DNA of 64,000 nucleotides from an uncultured Prevotella sp. (GCA_900550365.1 URRR01000010.1:1-64000); one strand, 5' to 3'. Positions 16,991-27,045 are shown, counted from the stretch's first letter. The notes: generated by a model from the sequence alone, not told the origin. Program-made: numbers and translations.

Positions 16991-17090
16991 TAAATCAGAA
17001 AATCTTTATCAGTTAACCGTACGGCATACCTTACGGAAAGTTGATAATGCCCCTGCCGGCGGGTACAGCCTTGAAATATCATGCACCAGA

Positions 17091-17141
17091 ACTGCGGATG
17101 AATCTTTTTTTTGTTTCTCATACATCTTAACTGCGGATGAA
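17091..17141 (+). repeat. Two copies of the ACTGCGGATGAA element
   Basis: Copies at 17091-17102 and 17130-17141 lie immediately upstream of a 22-bp array. The second shares an upstream 25-bp context with the copy at 15039. Confidence 0.75.
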
Positions 17142-17145
17142 CTCC

Positions 17146-17233
17146 AAGAGGCGGTCTTTTGGAAAGCAAAAGACCGTCAATCACACGACAAAAGGCCGTC
17201 TTTTGCAAGTTAAAAGACGGCCTTTTGGAAAAC
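17146..17233. repeat. 22-bp palindromic repeat array, locus 3 (4 units)
   Basis: Units start at 17146, 17168, 17190 and 17212. The second is degenerate on its right side. The array sits between convergent genes. Confidence 0.9.
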
Positions 17234-17286
17234 GCTTGATTATCAATCAGTTACAAAGCGGTTTCAAGGTGTTTCATCATCATGCC

Positions 17287-20127
17287 CTAACTGCGGCTCA
17301 CCTGCAGGCCTTTCGTGCTCAATGACATGTCTACGAAACGGGCATTAGCATTGGGACGGGCGGCGTTCAGCGTCTGTTTTATGCGTGCCGCGGCGTCAGG
17401 GTCTTTGGCCACAATATACAGATAGCCGCCTCCGCCGGCACCGGCCAGCTTGTAACCGAGGGCAAGGTCGTCGATAAGCTCCGTCATGCGTGCCACCGTC
17501 TCGGGGTTGGTACCGCTGTCGAGAGCCTGATTCTGCTGCCACGTCTTGCGCACGAGCCGCCCCATAAGGGTGAAGTCAGCACGCTGTATGGCCTCATACA
17601 TTTCAACAGAATGGCGCTTCATCTCGCGCAGCAGGCGCAGTTCGTCGTTCTGATTGAGAAACATACGGCGCACGATCTCGGCTAGAATGCTCTTCGCCGT
17701 GCGCGTTATTCCTGTGTAATAAAGCAGGTGGCAGGGCTTATATTCAGGTTGCGTGAACAGCTCTGACGGCAACCAGCGCACCGTAGGGCACTGGTCAAAG
17801 CCGCGCCTTGTCTCAAGCAGCTTTACGCCTTGCAGTATTCCGCCGAACTGGTCCTGCCAGCCACCGCCCGTGGTGAGCAGTTGCTCTAATACAAGTGTGC
17901 GCCGGCCTATCTCGCTCTTGTCCCACGCCAGACCGCAGAAGTCGTTAAGCGCGCCCAGCACTGTTGACGCGAGCATGCTGCTTGTGCCGAGTCCGCTGCC
18001 CGCAGGGATAGCCGACAGCAGCGTAAGCTCTATTCCGCAGCCGAACGCTCGCAGGCGGCTCTCAAGCGTAGGATAAGTCTCCACGCTGTATTCAGGCAGG
18101 AAACCTGCCAGTGCAAGCGCCGCCTTGGGTATAGAGAAGGGGCTGCCCACGTGGCGCATGTCGGCCAGTTGCTCATACGTCAGCACCTCCTCAACGGCTC
18201 CGAGGTCGATGCTGCGCAGCACGATGCGCGGCTCACGGCAGGGGCGCACGTATGCCTGCAACGGCGGCTGACCGTTAAGCTCAATGGCAAGGTTGACCAC
18301 GCTGCCGCCTTCCATGAGGCAGTAAGGCGGCGTGTCGGTCCAGCCGCCGGCTATGTCGATGCGTACAGGGCTGCGTGCCCACACTATCTGGTCGCCGTAA
18401 ACCGACATACGGGGCTGCTGCCGACCGGCAAGGGCCTGCACGGTAAGCCCGTCGCGCAGCAGCGTGAACGCCTTGTCCTCCTCTGCCTGATGTTCCTCAC
18501 CGCGCAGGCGGGCCAGCTCTGAGCGGAACATGGCGTCATGTATGCGCGTCATCAATGGCGCTGTAGAAGCTATCTGGGCAGGTTCGGGTATGTCAAAGGC
18601 GGCGAACTCATGCGCCGCGTCATCCAAATCTACCTGATAGAACACGCTGTGCTCATAGTTTTTGGCCAGCGCGCTCCAGTTTAACGAGCGGAAACGGGCA
18701 CGCTGAGCGGTAAGACGCACGAGGTCGGCCTCGGCCGACAGGTCGTCAGCACTGAGCTTACGGCTCTCCGTCCATATCCTGCGGCCGTCCTCAAGACCGG
18801 GTTCTGACAGCATCCAGCGCAGCGCCAGGCCGGCGTCATCACCATTTTTGCATAGCGGAAAGACGCGTGCCGACTGCATGTCGGCGTTGCCTTCAATCGT
18901 ATCTATGCCTATTCCGCGCTCTGAAGCCCAGTCGGCGAAAGGCCGGCCGATGAACTCCGTTGCCATGTCGGCAAGCCTGCCGCGGAACTTATCATTATAT
19001 CCGTAAGGACGGACAGCATACTCCGCATCGCCCACAGGCACTATGTCAACACACTGTCCGGGGCTGAGCGCCACGCGCCAGTCGTTCTCCGGCACGCCCG
19101 TTATTATGTTCTCACGGGCCAAAGTCCAGCCCTCGCCTACCCAACTGTTCTCTATCCACAGGTTCTGATTAGCCTCGGTAATGGGCGTTCGGGTTATGGC
19201 GTTCTGCACGAACATGGCCGGATGCGGCTTCAGCGAGTGGTGCATAATCTCGCGCTGGTCGTTCACGAGGTTCTGTATGGCCAGCGTCGACGACAGGATT
19301 TCATGGCTTGTGCCGAAGTGATAGAACTCGCCGCCGGGCAGCGGAAGCACTGCCACACTCAAAGAGTTAAGCTCCCGGTCGATGATTGACGGGTCTGTGC
19401 CGAGCGAACGGCCGAATTCTGAATACAGGTCGTAGTTCTTCAGTCCGCCGTCTTCATGCGAGCGTGCCATCAGCAGCTTGACGGCGCGGTCACTGAGCAG
19501 CCACACGCCTATATCCGTAAGATAAAAATGGTCTTTCAGCAGTTCGCCAAGTGTCTTTACTGAGGGCTTCTGCATCATGCACTCCAGCACCGATGGAGTG
19601 TCGCTTTTAGACACGAACACGCCGTGGTCTTTAGCTATCTCCGGTCCAAGCCACAGCCCGTAGCACACCACGTCAGCCTCAGGTATGGGCTGCAGAGGCT
19701 GAGTGGCGCGGATGTAGACGTCTCCGCTCACAATCATGGTATGTATATTGCCGGGCGCAAGGGCCATTATCTGCTCATAAAACGGAACTTGCAGGGACAG
19801 CAGGTCTTGCGAGAGACGCTGTCCGCGCTCCCAACGGAACACGGGAACAGGCGTCAGCACCTTGCCCGAAGGCGCGTATGCGGGCAGGCGGCGGCTCTGT
19901 CCGCCGGCATGAAGCAGCAGCCTGCGATCAGCTGACAGCCATTCGTCAAAAGACCTTCCGCCGCCATGCTCACGGTAACAGGCCTCAAGCAGCCACGTTG
20001 AACCGCCTCCCGAACCGAGCTTATGACCTATCGGGTCACTCGTGCAGAACCACTCGTCACGCCCATGGCGGGTTATTTCATGAAAACAATTTACGAGGTT
20101 TGGTGGTAAGGATAGTAGTTTTTTCAT
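17287..20127 (-). CDS. fkp: Bifunctional fucokinase / GDP-fucose pyrophosphorylase
   Basis: Fkp converts L-fucose to fucose-1-phosphate and then to GDP-fucose in the cytoplasm, supplying salvaged fucose for surface glycans. The 946-aa product has an N-terminal nucleotidyltransferase part with GGQSRRLPAYAPSGK (about residues 75-90), a central beta-helix-like region, and a C-terminal GHMP kinase from about residue 590. The kinase shows RSPVRIDIAGGWTDTPPYC, the ATP motif IPAGSGLGTSSMLAS and KLAGAGGGGYLYIV. Length and domain order match the Bacteroides enzyme. It lies downstream of the YfhO gene on the same strand, with a long hairpin between them. Confidence 0.95.
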   Translation of the reverse strand: MKKLLSLPPNLVNCFHEITRHGRDEWFCTSDPIGHKLGSGGGSTWLLEACYREHGGGRSFDEWLSADRRLLLHAGGQSRRLPAYAPSGKVLTPVPVFRWERGQRLSQDLLSLQVPFYEQIMALAPGNIHTMIVSGDVYIRATQPLQPIPEADVVCYGLWLGPEIAKDHGVFVSKSDTPSVLECMMQKPSVKTLGELLKDHFYLTDIGVWLLSDRAVKLLMARSHEDGGLKNYDLYSEFGRSLGTDPSIIDRELNSLSVAVLPLPGGEFYHFGTSHEILSSTLAIQNLVNDQREIMHHSLKPHPAMFVQNAITRTPITEANQNLWIENSWVGEGWTLARENIITGVPENDWRVALSPGQCVDIVPVGDAEYAVRPYGYNDKFRGRLADMATEFIGRPFADWASERGIGIDTIEGNADMQSARVFPLCKNGDDAGLALRWMLSEPGLEDGRRIWTESRKLSADDLSAEADLVRLTAQRARFRSLNWSALAKNYEHSVFYQVDLDDAAHEFAAFDIPEPAQIASTAPLMTRIHDAMFRSELARLRGEEHQAEEDKAFTLLRDGLTVQALAGRQQPRMSVYGDQIVWARSPVRIDIAGGWTDTPPYCLMEGGSVVNLAIELNGQPPLQAYVRPCREPRIVLRSIDLGAVEEVLTYEQLADMRHVGSPFSIPKAALALAGFLPEYSVETYPTLESRLRAFGCGIELTLLSAIPAGSGLGTSSMLASTVLGALNDFCGLAWDKSEIGRRTLVLEQLLTTGGGWQDQFGGILQGVKLLETRRGFDQCPTVRWLPSELFTQPEYKPCHLLYYTGITRTAKSILAEIVRRMFLNQNDELRLLREMKRHSVEMYEAIQRADFTLMGRLVRKTWQQNQALDSGTNPETVARMTELIDDLALGYKLAGAGGGGYLYIVAKDPDAAARIKQTLNAARPNANARFVDMSLSTKGLQVSRS

Positions 20128-20147
20128 TTTTGTGCAACGTTTTTATC

Positions 20148-20242
20148 AATCAGCGGAAAGGAGCCATGAATCCCCTCACGGCACGCCCGCATTATGTCTG
20201 CAAGCCGCGACAGGGATACTCATGGCTCCTTCCGCCTGATTA
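20148..20242 (-). terminator. Long rod-like hairpin between the YfhO gene and fkp
   Basis: CGGAAAGGAGCCATGA (20154-20169) pairs with TCATGGCTCCTTCCG (20220-20234), one A bulged, and flanking AATCAG/CTGATT extends the stem to the YfhO stop codon. Inside, ATCCC (20170-20174) pairs with GGGAT (20213-20217). On the minus strand no clear T-run follows, so it may be an RNA-processing or stability element rather than a simple terminator. Confidence 0.5.
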
Positions 20243-22732
20243 TTTTTTCTTCTTTCTATACTCTAAATACACCACGAAAAGTATCGCCAGCAGCAATACT
20301 GCATAAGCGAAGTAGGCTATCGTCTCGGTGGTGGTTACCGACTGCGGACGGAACGTAAGTTCTACCGTATGCTTGCCTGGCGCTACATTAATGGCGCGTA
20401 GCAGGTAATTGACGCGTCCCAGCTCAACGGGCTGACCGTCAACGGTGGCTGTCCAGCCAGGATAATAAACCTCTGAGAACACTATTACGCCGCCCTTGCC
20501 CGAATTGACGTCGTAAGTCAGGCGGTCAGACATGTATGAAGTAAGCTTTACCACGGACGTTCCGTCCTGCTTGACGGCCGTCTTCAGCTGCGGCTCAAAA
20601 CGCTTGTCGGCCACAGCCTCGTGGCGTATGTTCATCTTGCCTACACGCTCAATCTCCTGGTTTGCGTTGTCTACATAGGTCAGTTTGTCAACAAACCACG
20701 CCGGACCGTAGACATACGGATTCAGCACGGGCACGGTGCGGCCGTCCTGCAGAGGCATGATGAAGTAGCGTGCGTTAAGCATGTTGAGCACGGGGAATAT
20801 GCTGTCACCGTTCACCTTGGCCATGTCGCCGCCCGCACTGGCCACCGCCTGGCCGAGCTTCTGCATCTCCGGCGCGATGTAAGTGTCAATCATGTCCTGA
20901 TAACGGCGCAGCTTGGCAGCGTGGTATCCGCCTATGCTGTTATGGAAATATGACGTCTCGTTCTCGTTGAACGTGTTAGACGCAAGATTGAGCACGCGGA
21001 AATTGCCCAAGTCAGTCTTGTCCTTAAGTATCAGGCGGTCAGTATCAGTCATTGGTATGGGGGCCTCGCGCTCGCTCTTCGGTACGAACATGCCGTTGTT
21101 GAGGTAACGCTTGTTGACCTGCCACAGGTCTATGAGGCAGAGCACTATTATCGCCCAGATCATGTGGTTGGCCTTAAGTCTCCTGGCCTTAAAGAGCAAC
21201 AGGCAGAGCGTGCCTATCACAACGACGAGCACCGAGCGCCAGCAGTCGGCCGTGAACACGGCCTCACGCATCTCTCGCAGATTGCTTATGACGGGCGCCA
21301 CGTACTCCTGGGGCAGCGTCATGAGTGCCTGCATCTCGCCTGACGATATGAAGTCAGAGAAGAACAGCGTGGGGAACAGGGCGAAAAGCAGGGCTATGCC
21401 GCCTGTAAGACCGAAGCTGAGATATACCAGCTTGATTTTGCTTGTAAGTATCTTGGGCTCGTCAACAATCTTCTTCAATGCCAGCATGGCGAGCAGCGGA
21501 ATGGTAAACTCTGCGATAACGAGTATCGACGCCACCGTGCGGAACTTTGAATACATGGGCACATAGTCAATGAAGAAGTCGGTGAGCGGCATGAAGTTCT
21601 TGCCCCAGGCCAGCATTACAGACAGCACCGTGGCCGCAAGCAATGCCCACTTAATAGGCCCTTTGACAATAAACAGACCGAGAATAAAGAGCATCAGCAC
21701 GAATGCGCCCACGTAAACGGGGCCCTGCGTGCCTGGCTGCTCACCCCAGTATTGGCCGAGCTGCTGGTAAATCATGTTGAACTCAGGGTTAGCATGCTTC
21801 ATGGCCGTCTCGCTTTCTACGAGCGGCATGCTTGCCCCGCCCTTGGTGTTGGGCACAAGCAGCGTCCACGTCTCGTCTATTCCGTAGCTCCACTGGGTGA
21901 TATAGTCGCGGTCAAGACCGCTTTTTGACTGGTTGGCAGCGTCTTTCTTTACCAGCTCGCTCTTGCCGCGCATGGTCTCTTTGCTGTACTCCCACGTGTG
22001 GTAAAGGTTGCTTATGTTTATTGCTATACCGATAATCGCGCCGGCGGCGCACACGCCCGTGGCTTTCCAGAAGTGCGCCATGCGCTTCTGGCGGACAGCG
22101 TCAACGAGGAAGGCGATAATCATAAAGAGAATGACAAACAGGAAGTAGTACGTCATCTGCACATGGTTGGCATTGACCTCAAAGGCCGAGAAGATAGCCG
22201 TAACTATGAAACCCCACAGGTATTTGCCCCGGTAAGCCAGCACAACGCCGGCTATCATCGGCGGCAGATAGGCCAAAGCCATTACCTTCCAGATATGTCC
22301 GGCGGCTATGATGATAAGGAAATACGTTGAAAATGCCCATATTATAGAGCCTAACACGGCAAGGGAATGGCGGAAGTCGAACGCCCTTAGCAGGATGTAG
22401 AAGCCGAGAAGATAGGCAAAGACGTACCATACGTTCTCAGGCAAGAAGAGGTGATAGGCGTTGACAGCTGCATGGACGCCCTGCGTACTGGCGTATTCGG
22501 GGGCCGACTGATACGTAGGCATGCCGCTGAACACTGAGTTCATCCACCTCGTTACCTCGCCCGTCTGCTCTCTATATTCGGCCATCTCGCGGCCAAGACC
22601 TTTGCTTGCTGACGAGTCGTGGCGGTAAAGTATCTTGCCCTCGATGTCGGCCGGGAAGAAGTAAGCGAACGAAATGAGCGCAAACAGCACCACGGCCAGC
22701 ACGTCAGGCCAGCATTTTTTCCATGTTTCCAT
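20240..22732 (-). CDS. YfhO family multi-pass membrane protein
   Basis: The 830-aa protein has about 12-13 membrane helices in its first 540 residues, a large extracytoplasmic domain (about 550-790) and a final helix (ETIAYFAYAVLLLAILFVVYLEY) before a lysine-rich tail. A conserved early extracytoplasmic loop (YRHDSSASKGLG, FSGMPTYQSAPEY) matches YfhO proteins, which belong to the GT-C glycosyltransferase-like group. In Gram-positive relatives YfhO acts in glycosylation of wall polymers. By analogy this one may transfer a lipid-linked sugar at the cell surface. Its neighbour fkp makes a nucleotide sugar, but a shared pathway is only inferred. Confidence 0.88.
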   Translation of the reverse strand: METWKKCWPDVLAVVLFALISFAYFFPADIEGKILYRHDSSASKGLGREMAEYREQTGEVTRWMNSVFSGMPTYQSAPEYASTQGVHAAVNAYHLFLPENVWYVFAYLLGFYILLRAFDFRHSLAVLGSIIWAFSTYFLIIIAAGHIWKVMALAYLPPMIAGVVLAYRGKYLWGFIVTAIFSAFEVNANHVQMTYYFLFVILFMIIAFLVDAVRQKRMAHFWKATGVCAAGAIIGIAINISNLYHTWEYSKETMRGKSELVKKDAANQSKSGLDRDYITQWSYGIDETWTLLVPNTKGGASMPLVESETAMKHANPEFNMIYQQLGQYWGEQPGTQGPVYVGAFVLMLFILGLFIVKGPIKWALLAATVLSVMLAWGKNFMPLTDFFIDYVPMYSKFRTVASILVIAEFTIPLLAMLALKKIVDEPKILTSKIKLVYLSFGLTGGIALLFALFPTLFFSDFISSGEMQALMTLPQEYVAPVISNLREMREAVFTADCWRSVLVVVIGTLCLLLFKARRLKANHMIWAIIVLCLIDLWQVNKRYLNNGMFVPKSEREAPIPMTDTDRLILKDKTDLGNFRVLNLASNTFNENETSYFHNSIGGYHAAKLRRYQDMIDTYIAPEMQKLGQAVASAGGDMAKVNGDSIFPVLNMLNARYFIMPLQDGRTVPVLNPYVYGPAWFVDKLTYVDNANQEIERVGKMNIRHEAVADKRFEPQLKTAVKQDGTSVVKLTSYMSDRLTYDVNSGKGGVIVFSEVYYPGWTATVDGQPVELGRVNYLLRAINVAPGKHTVELTFRPQSVTTTETIAYFAYAVLLLAILFVVYLEYRKKKK

Positions 22733-22770
22733 TGTTGTTATGTGTTTTTGTTGATTTTCGTTTTGCTCTG

Positions 22771-22778
22771 CAAAAGTA
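22771..22778 (-). promoter_or_regulatory. -7 promoter box of the YfhO gene
   Basis: The complement of this site is TACTTTTG, a full match to TAnnTTTG, 39 bp before the start codon. Confidence 0.5.
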
Positions 22779-22799
22779 ATAGAATAAATGTAGAACGAA

Positions 22800-23056
22800 G
22801 AATGTTGATTAATAATTATACCTTAATAAAATGAAAAATTCACAAACTATTGACCGCCAGCAGCATGCCTTACACGGAGCAGCCAAACTTTCATTTTATC
22901 ATCAACAGGCGGCAGAGAGCATACGGAATGGCACTTGCGGTTTTCTAAAGTTTTTACATTTTAAAATCGGGAAATAGCGAACGAAAGTGCAGAAAATGCC
23001 TTGTCGGGAATTACGAATAGGCATAATACGTCTAAATTCATATCCGTTCGCAATAT
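22800..23056. other. Intergenic DNA between divergent genes, nothing further seen
   Basis: AT-rich sequence without a supported reading frame or strong hairpin. It separates the YfhO promoter from the 22-bp array. Confidence 0.5.
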
Positions 23057-23144
23057 AAAACATGGCTTTTCAGCGTGTAAAAGGTGGCATATCAGGGGCT
23101 AAAAGGCCACAAACGGGAGTGTAAAAGGTGGCCTTTTGCATTAC
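23057..23144. repeat. 22-bp palindromic repeat array, locus 4 (4 units)
   Basis: Units start at 23057, 23079, 23101 and 23123. The first three have decayed right arms or cores but keep the 22-bp register and the leading A tract. The array lies between divergent genes. Confidence 0.85.
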
Positions 23145-23438
23145 GAATGGTCATGTAAAATATCGTCAAAGATATTCATCGCAATCAACGTTAAACACAA
23201 CTCACTGTACAGCAAGGCTTTACACAGACAATACGAAAACACGTCTAAAACGGCCGCAAACGCCCTCACGCACGGCAAAAGACGCTCCGAGACCCTTGCA
23301 GAAGCCTTAACATGCCTGACGGGCAGATACAAAACGTAAGCGCAGACGGCATTTGTCATTACATTCCGGCACACCGCCGCATGCGCACGCACGTACCGAT
23401 TATCAGCCTTAACATGTCTGTAATTCGTTAAAAAAGAT

Positions 23439-23446
23439 TACCTTTG
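23439..23446 (+). promoter_or_regulatory. -7 promoter box of mtnN
   Basis: TACCTTTG, a full consensus match, 24 bp before the start codon. The -33 element is weak. Confidence 0.5.
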
Positions 23447-23470
23447 CAACCAAAATAAAAACTTTCACAG

Positions 23471-24154
23471 ATGAAAATAGGTATTATCGTAGCAATGGAT
23501 AAAGAACTTGTGCAGCTCAGGGGGTTGCTCGACAACTCTACAGTGGAACGGCACAGCAAGAAAGATTTTATCCTTGGGAGCATTGACAACAAGGAGATTA
23601 TCCTGCAGAAATGTGGCATCGGCAAGGTAAACTCTGCCATTGGCGCTGTCGAGATGATTGACAATTACCACCCAGACCTTATCATTTCCACGGGCGTTGC
23701 CGGCGGAGCTGACGACAGGATGAACGTTTGCGACGTGGTGATTGGCACCGAATTCCGTTATCATGACGCTTACTGCGGAGACGATTGCCGCTACGGTCAG
23801 ATTATGGGGATGCCCCCCGCCTTCCACGCTCCGGCCGAACTGGTAGACAAGGCGGTGGCGGCCTGCGGCGATACTACGGCATATAAAGGTCTGATAGCCA
23901 GCGGCGAGTGGTTCGTAAACTCACAGAACAAGATGCGCGCGATACTCGCCCGCTTCCCTGAAACGGTGGCGGTAGACATGGAAAGCACGTCGATAGCCCA
24001 GACATGCCACATCTACGGCGTACCTTTCATCAGCTTCCGCATCATCAGCGACATACCGCTGAAGGACACAAAGGCCTCGCAATACTTCGACTTCTGGGCC
24101 CGTCTGGCCGAAGGTTCGTTTAATGTTACAAAGCGGCTCATCGCTGCGCTCTAA
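23471..24154 (+). CDS. mtnN: 5'-methylthioadenosine/S-adenosylhomocysteine nucleosidase
   Basis: MTAN removes adenine from methylthioadenosine and S-adenosylhomocysteine in the cytoplasm. The 227-aa product begins KIGIIVAMDKELVQLRGLL, with the conserved catalytic glutamate of this region. It also has GIGKVNSAIGAV, the phosphorylase-like STGVAGGADD, the ribose-binding VDMESTSIAQ and the catalytic aspartate in RIISDIPLKDT. Its product S-ribosylhomocysteine is the substrate of LuxS, encoded next, so the pair recycles SAM by-products and makes AI-2. Confidence 0.95.
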   Translation: MKIGIIVAMDKELVQLRGLLDNSTVERHSKKDFILGSIDNKEIILQKCGIGKVNSAIGAVEMIDNYHPDLIISTGVAGGADDRMNVCDVVIGTEFRYHDAYCGDDCRYGQIMGMPPAFHAPAELVDKAVAACGDTTAYKGLIASGEWFVNSQNKMRAILARFPETVAVDMESTSIAQTCHIYGVPFISFRIISDIPLKDTKASQYFDFWARLAEGSFNVTKRLIAAL

Positions 24155-24331
24155 TTAAGAGTTAAGAATTAAGAATTAAGAAAGTATGCCAAGTATGCTT
24201 AATAGGACGAATAAGACTGATAGGACGAATAATTGTCTGAGCATATTTTCTTAATTCTTAACTCTTAATTCTTAATTAATATAACTCATCATTATCAACT
24301 CTTAATTCTTAATTCTTAACTCTTAATTAAA
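24152..24331. repeat. Degenerate 7-bp repeats (TTAAGAA/TTAAGAG), inverted pairs
   Basis: A run of TTAAGAG/TTAAGAA heptamers at 24155-24182 faces its reverse complements at 24249-24280 and 24298-24328. The transcript between mtnN and luxS could fold into a long AU-rich hairpin. Confidence 0.8.
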
Positions 24332-24811
24332 ATGAAGACCATTCCCAGCTTTACAATCAACCACGAGAAACTGTTGCGCGGAATATATGTTTCACGCAAA
24401 GACGAGGTTGGCGGCGACACCGTCACTACCTTTGACATACGCATGAAGGAGCCTAACCGCGAGCCGGCGCTGCATCCCGGCGCGCTGCATACTATCGAAC
24501 ACTTAGCCGCAACGTATCTGCGTAACGACCCGGAGTGGAGCGACCGCATAGTATATTGGGGCCCGATGGGCTGCCTCACGGGCAACTACCTGCTGATGAA
24601 AGGCGACCTTGAGCCGCGCGACATACTTGACCTGATGCGCCGCACGTTCACCTTCATTGCTGAGTTTGACGGCGAAGTGCCCGGTGCTGCGCCACGGGAT
24701 TGCGGCAATTACCTGCTGCACGACCTGCCCATGGCTCGCCTCGAAGCACGCAAATACCTAACTGAGGTGCTTGAAAAGATGACCGACGCGAACATGAACT
24801 ATCCCGAATAA
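24332..24811 (+). CDS. luxS: S-ribosylhomocysteine lyase (autoinducer-2 synthase)
   Basis: LuxS is a cytoplasmic metalloenzyme that splits S-ribosylhomocysteine to homocysteine and the AI-2 precursor DPD. The 159-aa product has the metal ligands in HTIEH (about residues 53-57) and a later cysteine in RDCGNYLLHDLPMARLEA, along with the substrate loop MGCLTGNYLLM. It lies 177 bp after mtnN. A heptamer-repeat hairpin separates the genes, so they may be one operon or partly uncoupled. Confidence 0.96.
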   Translation: MKTIPSFTINHEKLLRGIYVSRKDEVGGDTVTTFDIRMKEPNREPALHPGALHTIEHLAATYLRNDPEWSDRIVYWGPMGCLTGNYLLMKGDLEPRDILDLMRRTFTFIAEFDGEVPGAAPRDCGNYLLHDLPMARLEARKYLTEVLEKMTDANMNYPE

Positions 24812-24842
24812 CTGAGGAAATAAGCTTAAACCAGCTCTGCAA

Positions 24843-26963
24843 ATGAAAGCCAGTACACTGATTACGGCTCTTGCCGCAACGCTGACAGGCACCACGGCAC
24901 ATGCCCAGACTGACTCTCTTGCCGTCGACACGACGCTCAACCTCAGCGGCGTTACCGTTAGAGCGGCACGCGTTATCAATAAGGTTGACCGCCAACTGCT
25001 CATTCCTTCAAAGGCGCAAGTACGCTCGTCGGCCAACGGTTACGACCTGCTTAAGCTGATGATGCTGCCCGGAATAAAGGTTGACCCTGTGCAACAGACG
25101 GTTGAATCGCTTAAAGGCGGAGGCGTGCAGATACGCATCAACGACGTAAAGGCCAACTCGCAGGACATCATCGCGCTGCAGCCAGACGAGGTAATACGCG
25201 TGGAATACATCGACAATCCCGGCGTACGCTACTCTGACACGTCGCTCGACGCCGTGATAAACTACGTCGTAAGGCGGCGCTATTCAGGCTATGTGGGCGG
25301 CATACAGACGCAGCAGGCCTTCACGACGGGCTTCAACAACAGCGCGGCTTACTTCAAATACAACTACAGAAAGTCTGAATTCAGCCTGTCGTACAAATTC
25401 AATTACCGTGACTACGACAAGCGCCGGTCTGACATGACGGAAGACTATTACTTCCCTGACGGCACTACCCGCCACCGCGAATACCACGGATACGACAGCC
25501 CTTTCATGTATAACGTCCATAACTTTCAGCTCGGTTACAACCTTGCCGAACCTGACAAGTACACCTTCAACGCACGTTTCAACCTGGCGATAACCAACAA
25601 TCCCTACCGCGGACTTAACCAGTTGGCCGTCGAGACGGGGCAACCTGACCTGTATCAGTTCAACCAGACATCGTCAAGCGGATACACTCCGGTCATCGAC
25701 CTGTACTATTCCGCCAAGCTGAAGCACAGCCAGAGCATCGCCGCCAACGTGGTAGGAACATACATTCACACGGACTATGACTACCTGATGCGCCTGTATC
25801 TGTTCAACCAGTCGCCGTCACAGTCGATGCAGGCCGACCCCGTAAACGACTACAGTTACGCCACTTTGGGCAAGAAATACTCGCTTATCGCCGAGGCGAT
25901 TTACTCTAAAGACTTCAAGAAAGCCGTACTCTCGGCCGGAGGAGAGTTCTCTATCAGCCGCACGGACAACGACTATATGGGCGCGGTAAACACCGACGCA
26001 CTGCTCAACTCGAACAATCTTTACCTCTTCGCGCAGCTCCAGGGCAAGCTAGCATGGCTCAATTACCAGATCGGAGCGGGTGCAAACAGGGCGTCGATAC
26101 ACCAGGGTGACATCGGATTTGAGAAGTGGACGTTCCGCCCGAGGCTGTCTCTGCAGACTTCAGCGATAAGGAACTTAACGATAAGTCTTACGGGGCAGAT
26201 GAGCCAAGGCATACCTTCACTGGCACAACTGAGCGACGTACGCCAGCAGAGCAGCGACCTCATGGCCGGCGACGGCAACGTAAACCTGACGCCATACACC
26301 GCCTATCAGACGGGTCTGACGGCAACCTGGAGCACGTCTTTGTTCCGTCTGTGGCTCAACGGAGGGCTTTATTACGCCCCAGACATCATCATGAGCAGCC
26401 TTATTCCCGAGCAGCAGGCTGACGGGTCATACATAATCACGTCACGGCCGGAGAACCAACGCGCTATGATACAGAAGTGGACACGCGCCGGACTGACCGT
26501 TCACGCGATAAGAGACGTGCTCGACTTTTATCTTTACGGCGGATACGTACGCTACGACAGCCGTGGACTGACCTACCGGCACAAGTTCGACGCGTGGCTC
26601 TGGGGCGCCGAGGCGTCACTCATGTTAGGACCATGGACGGTCAACGCGAGCTTCTACAACACGCCGAAAAGCTTTTACGGAGAAACCATGAACGGCGGAG
26701 AGAACTCGTCAGACCTCAACGTCATGTACAAGTGGAAGAACCTCCGCGTAGGTCTCGGGGCAATACTCGTAGGTTATCCGCAGGGCTATGAGTACCCCGG
26801 ATACACCGACAGCCGTTACTTTAAGTCGCATTTCAATACAATAATAAAGGACAACGGCAACATGGTCTACGTCACTCTGTCATACAACTTCAGCCACGGC
26901 CGCAAGTATAACGCCGGACAACGCAAGCTGAACAACAGCGACAATGAAAGCGGAATAAAGTAA
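24843..26963 (+). CDS. TonB-dependent receptor-like outer-membrane protein
   Basis: The 706-aa product has a signal peptide ending near AHAQ, a plug-like domain (about residues 30-150) and a large barrel of the OMP_b-brl_3 type. LSGVTVRAARVINKVDRQLL, LLKLMMLPGIKVDP, VQIRINDVKANSQDI and IEYID-like VIRVEYIDNPGVRY define the plug. There is no carboxypeptidase-like N-terminal domain and no SusD partner. It starts 31 bp after luxS, so it is probably read through from that gene. The ligand is unknown, and a link to AI-2 export or sensing would be speculation. The last residues are charged rather than the usual aromatic end. Confidence 0.8.
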   Translation: MKASTLITALAATLTGTTAHAQTDSLAVDTTLNLSGVTVRAARVINKVDRQLLIPSKAQVRSSANGYDLLKLMMLPGIKVDPVQQTVESLKGGGVQIRINDVKANSQDIIALQPDEVIRVEYIDNPGVRYSDTSLDAVINYVVRRRYSGYVGGIQTQQAFTTGFNNSAAYFKYNYRKSEFSLSYKFNYRDYDKRRSDMTEDYYFPDGTTRHREYHGYDSPFMYNVHNFQLGYNLAEPDKYTFNARFNLAITNNPYRGLNQLAVETGQPDLYQFNQTSSSGYTPVIDLYYSAKLKHSQSIAANVVGTYIHTDYDYLMRLYLFNQSPSQSMQADPVNDYSYATLGKKYSLIAEAIYSKDFKKAVLSAGGEFSISRTDNDYMGAVNTDALLNSNNLYLFAQLQGKLAWLNYQIGAGANRASIHQGDIGFEKWTFRPRLSLQTSAIRNLTISLTGQMSQGIPSLAQLSDVRQQSSDLMAGDGNVNLTPYTAYQTGLTATWSTSLFRLWLNGGLYYAPDIIMSSLIPEQQADGSYIITSRPENQRAMIQKWTRAGLTVHAIRDVLDFYLYGGYVRYDSRGLTYRHKFDAWLWGAEASLMLGPWTVNASFYNTPKSFYGETMNGGENSSDLNVMYKWKNLRVGLGAILVGYPQGYEYPGYTDSRYFKSHFNTIIKDNGNMVYVTLSYNFSHGRKYNAGQRKLNNSDNESGIK

Positions 26964-27045
26964 AGTGAAAAACGAAAAGTGAAAAGTGAAAAATCCAATA
27001 CCTGTAAACTGAGTAATGGATTCTTCACTTTTCACTTTTATCTTT
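26962..27045. repeat. Degenerate 7-bp repeats (AGTGAAA), inverted pair
   Basis: AGTGAAAA-type heptamers at 26965-26994 face TTTTCACTT copies at 27023-27041. The hairpin lies between convergent genes and probably ends both transcripts. Confidence 0.75.
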
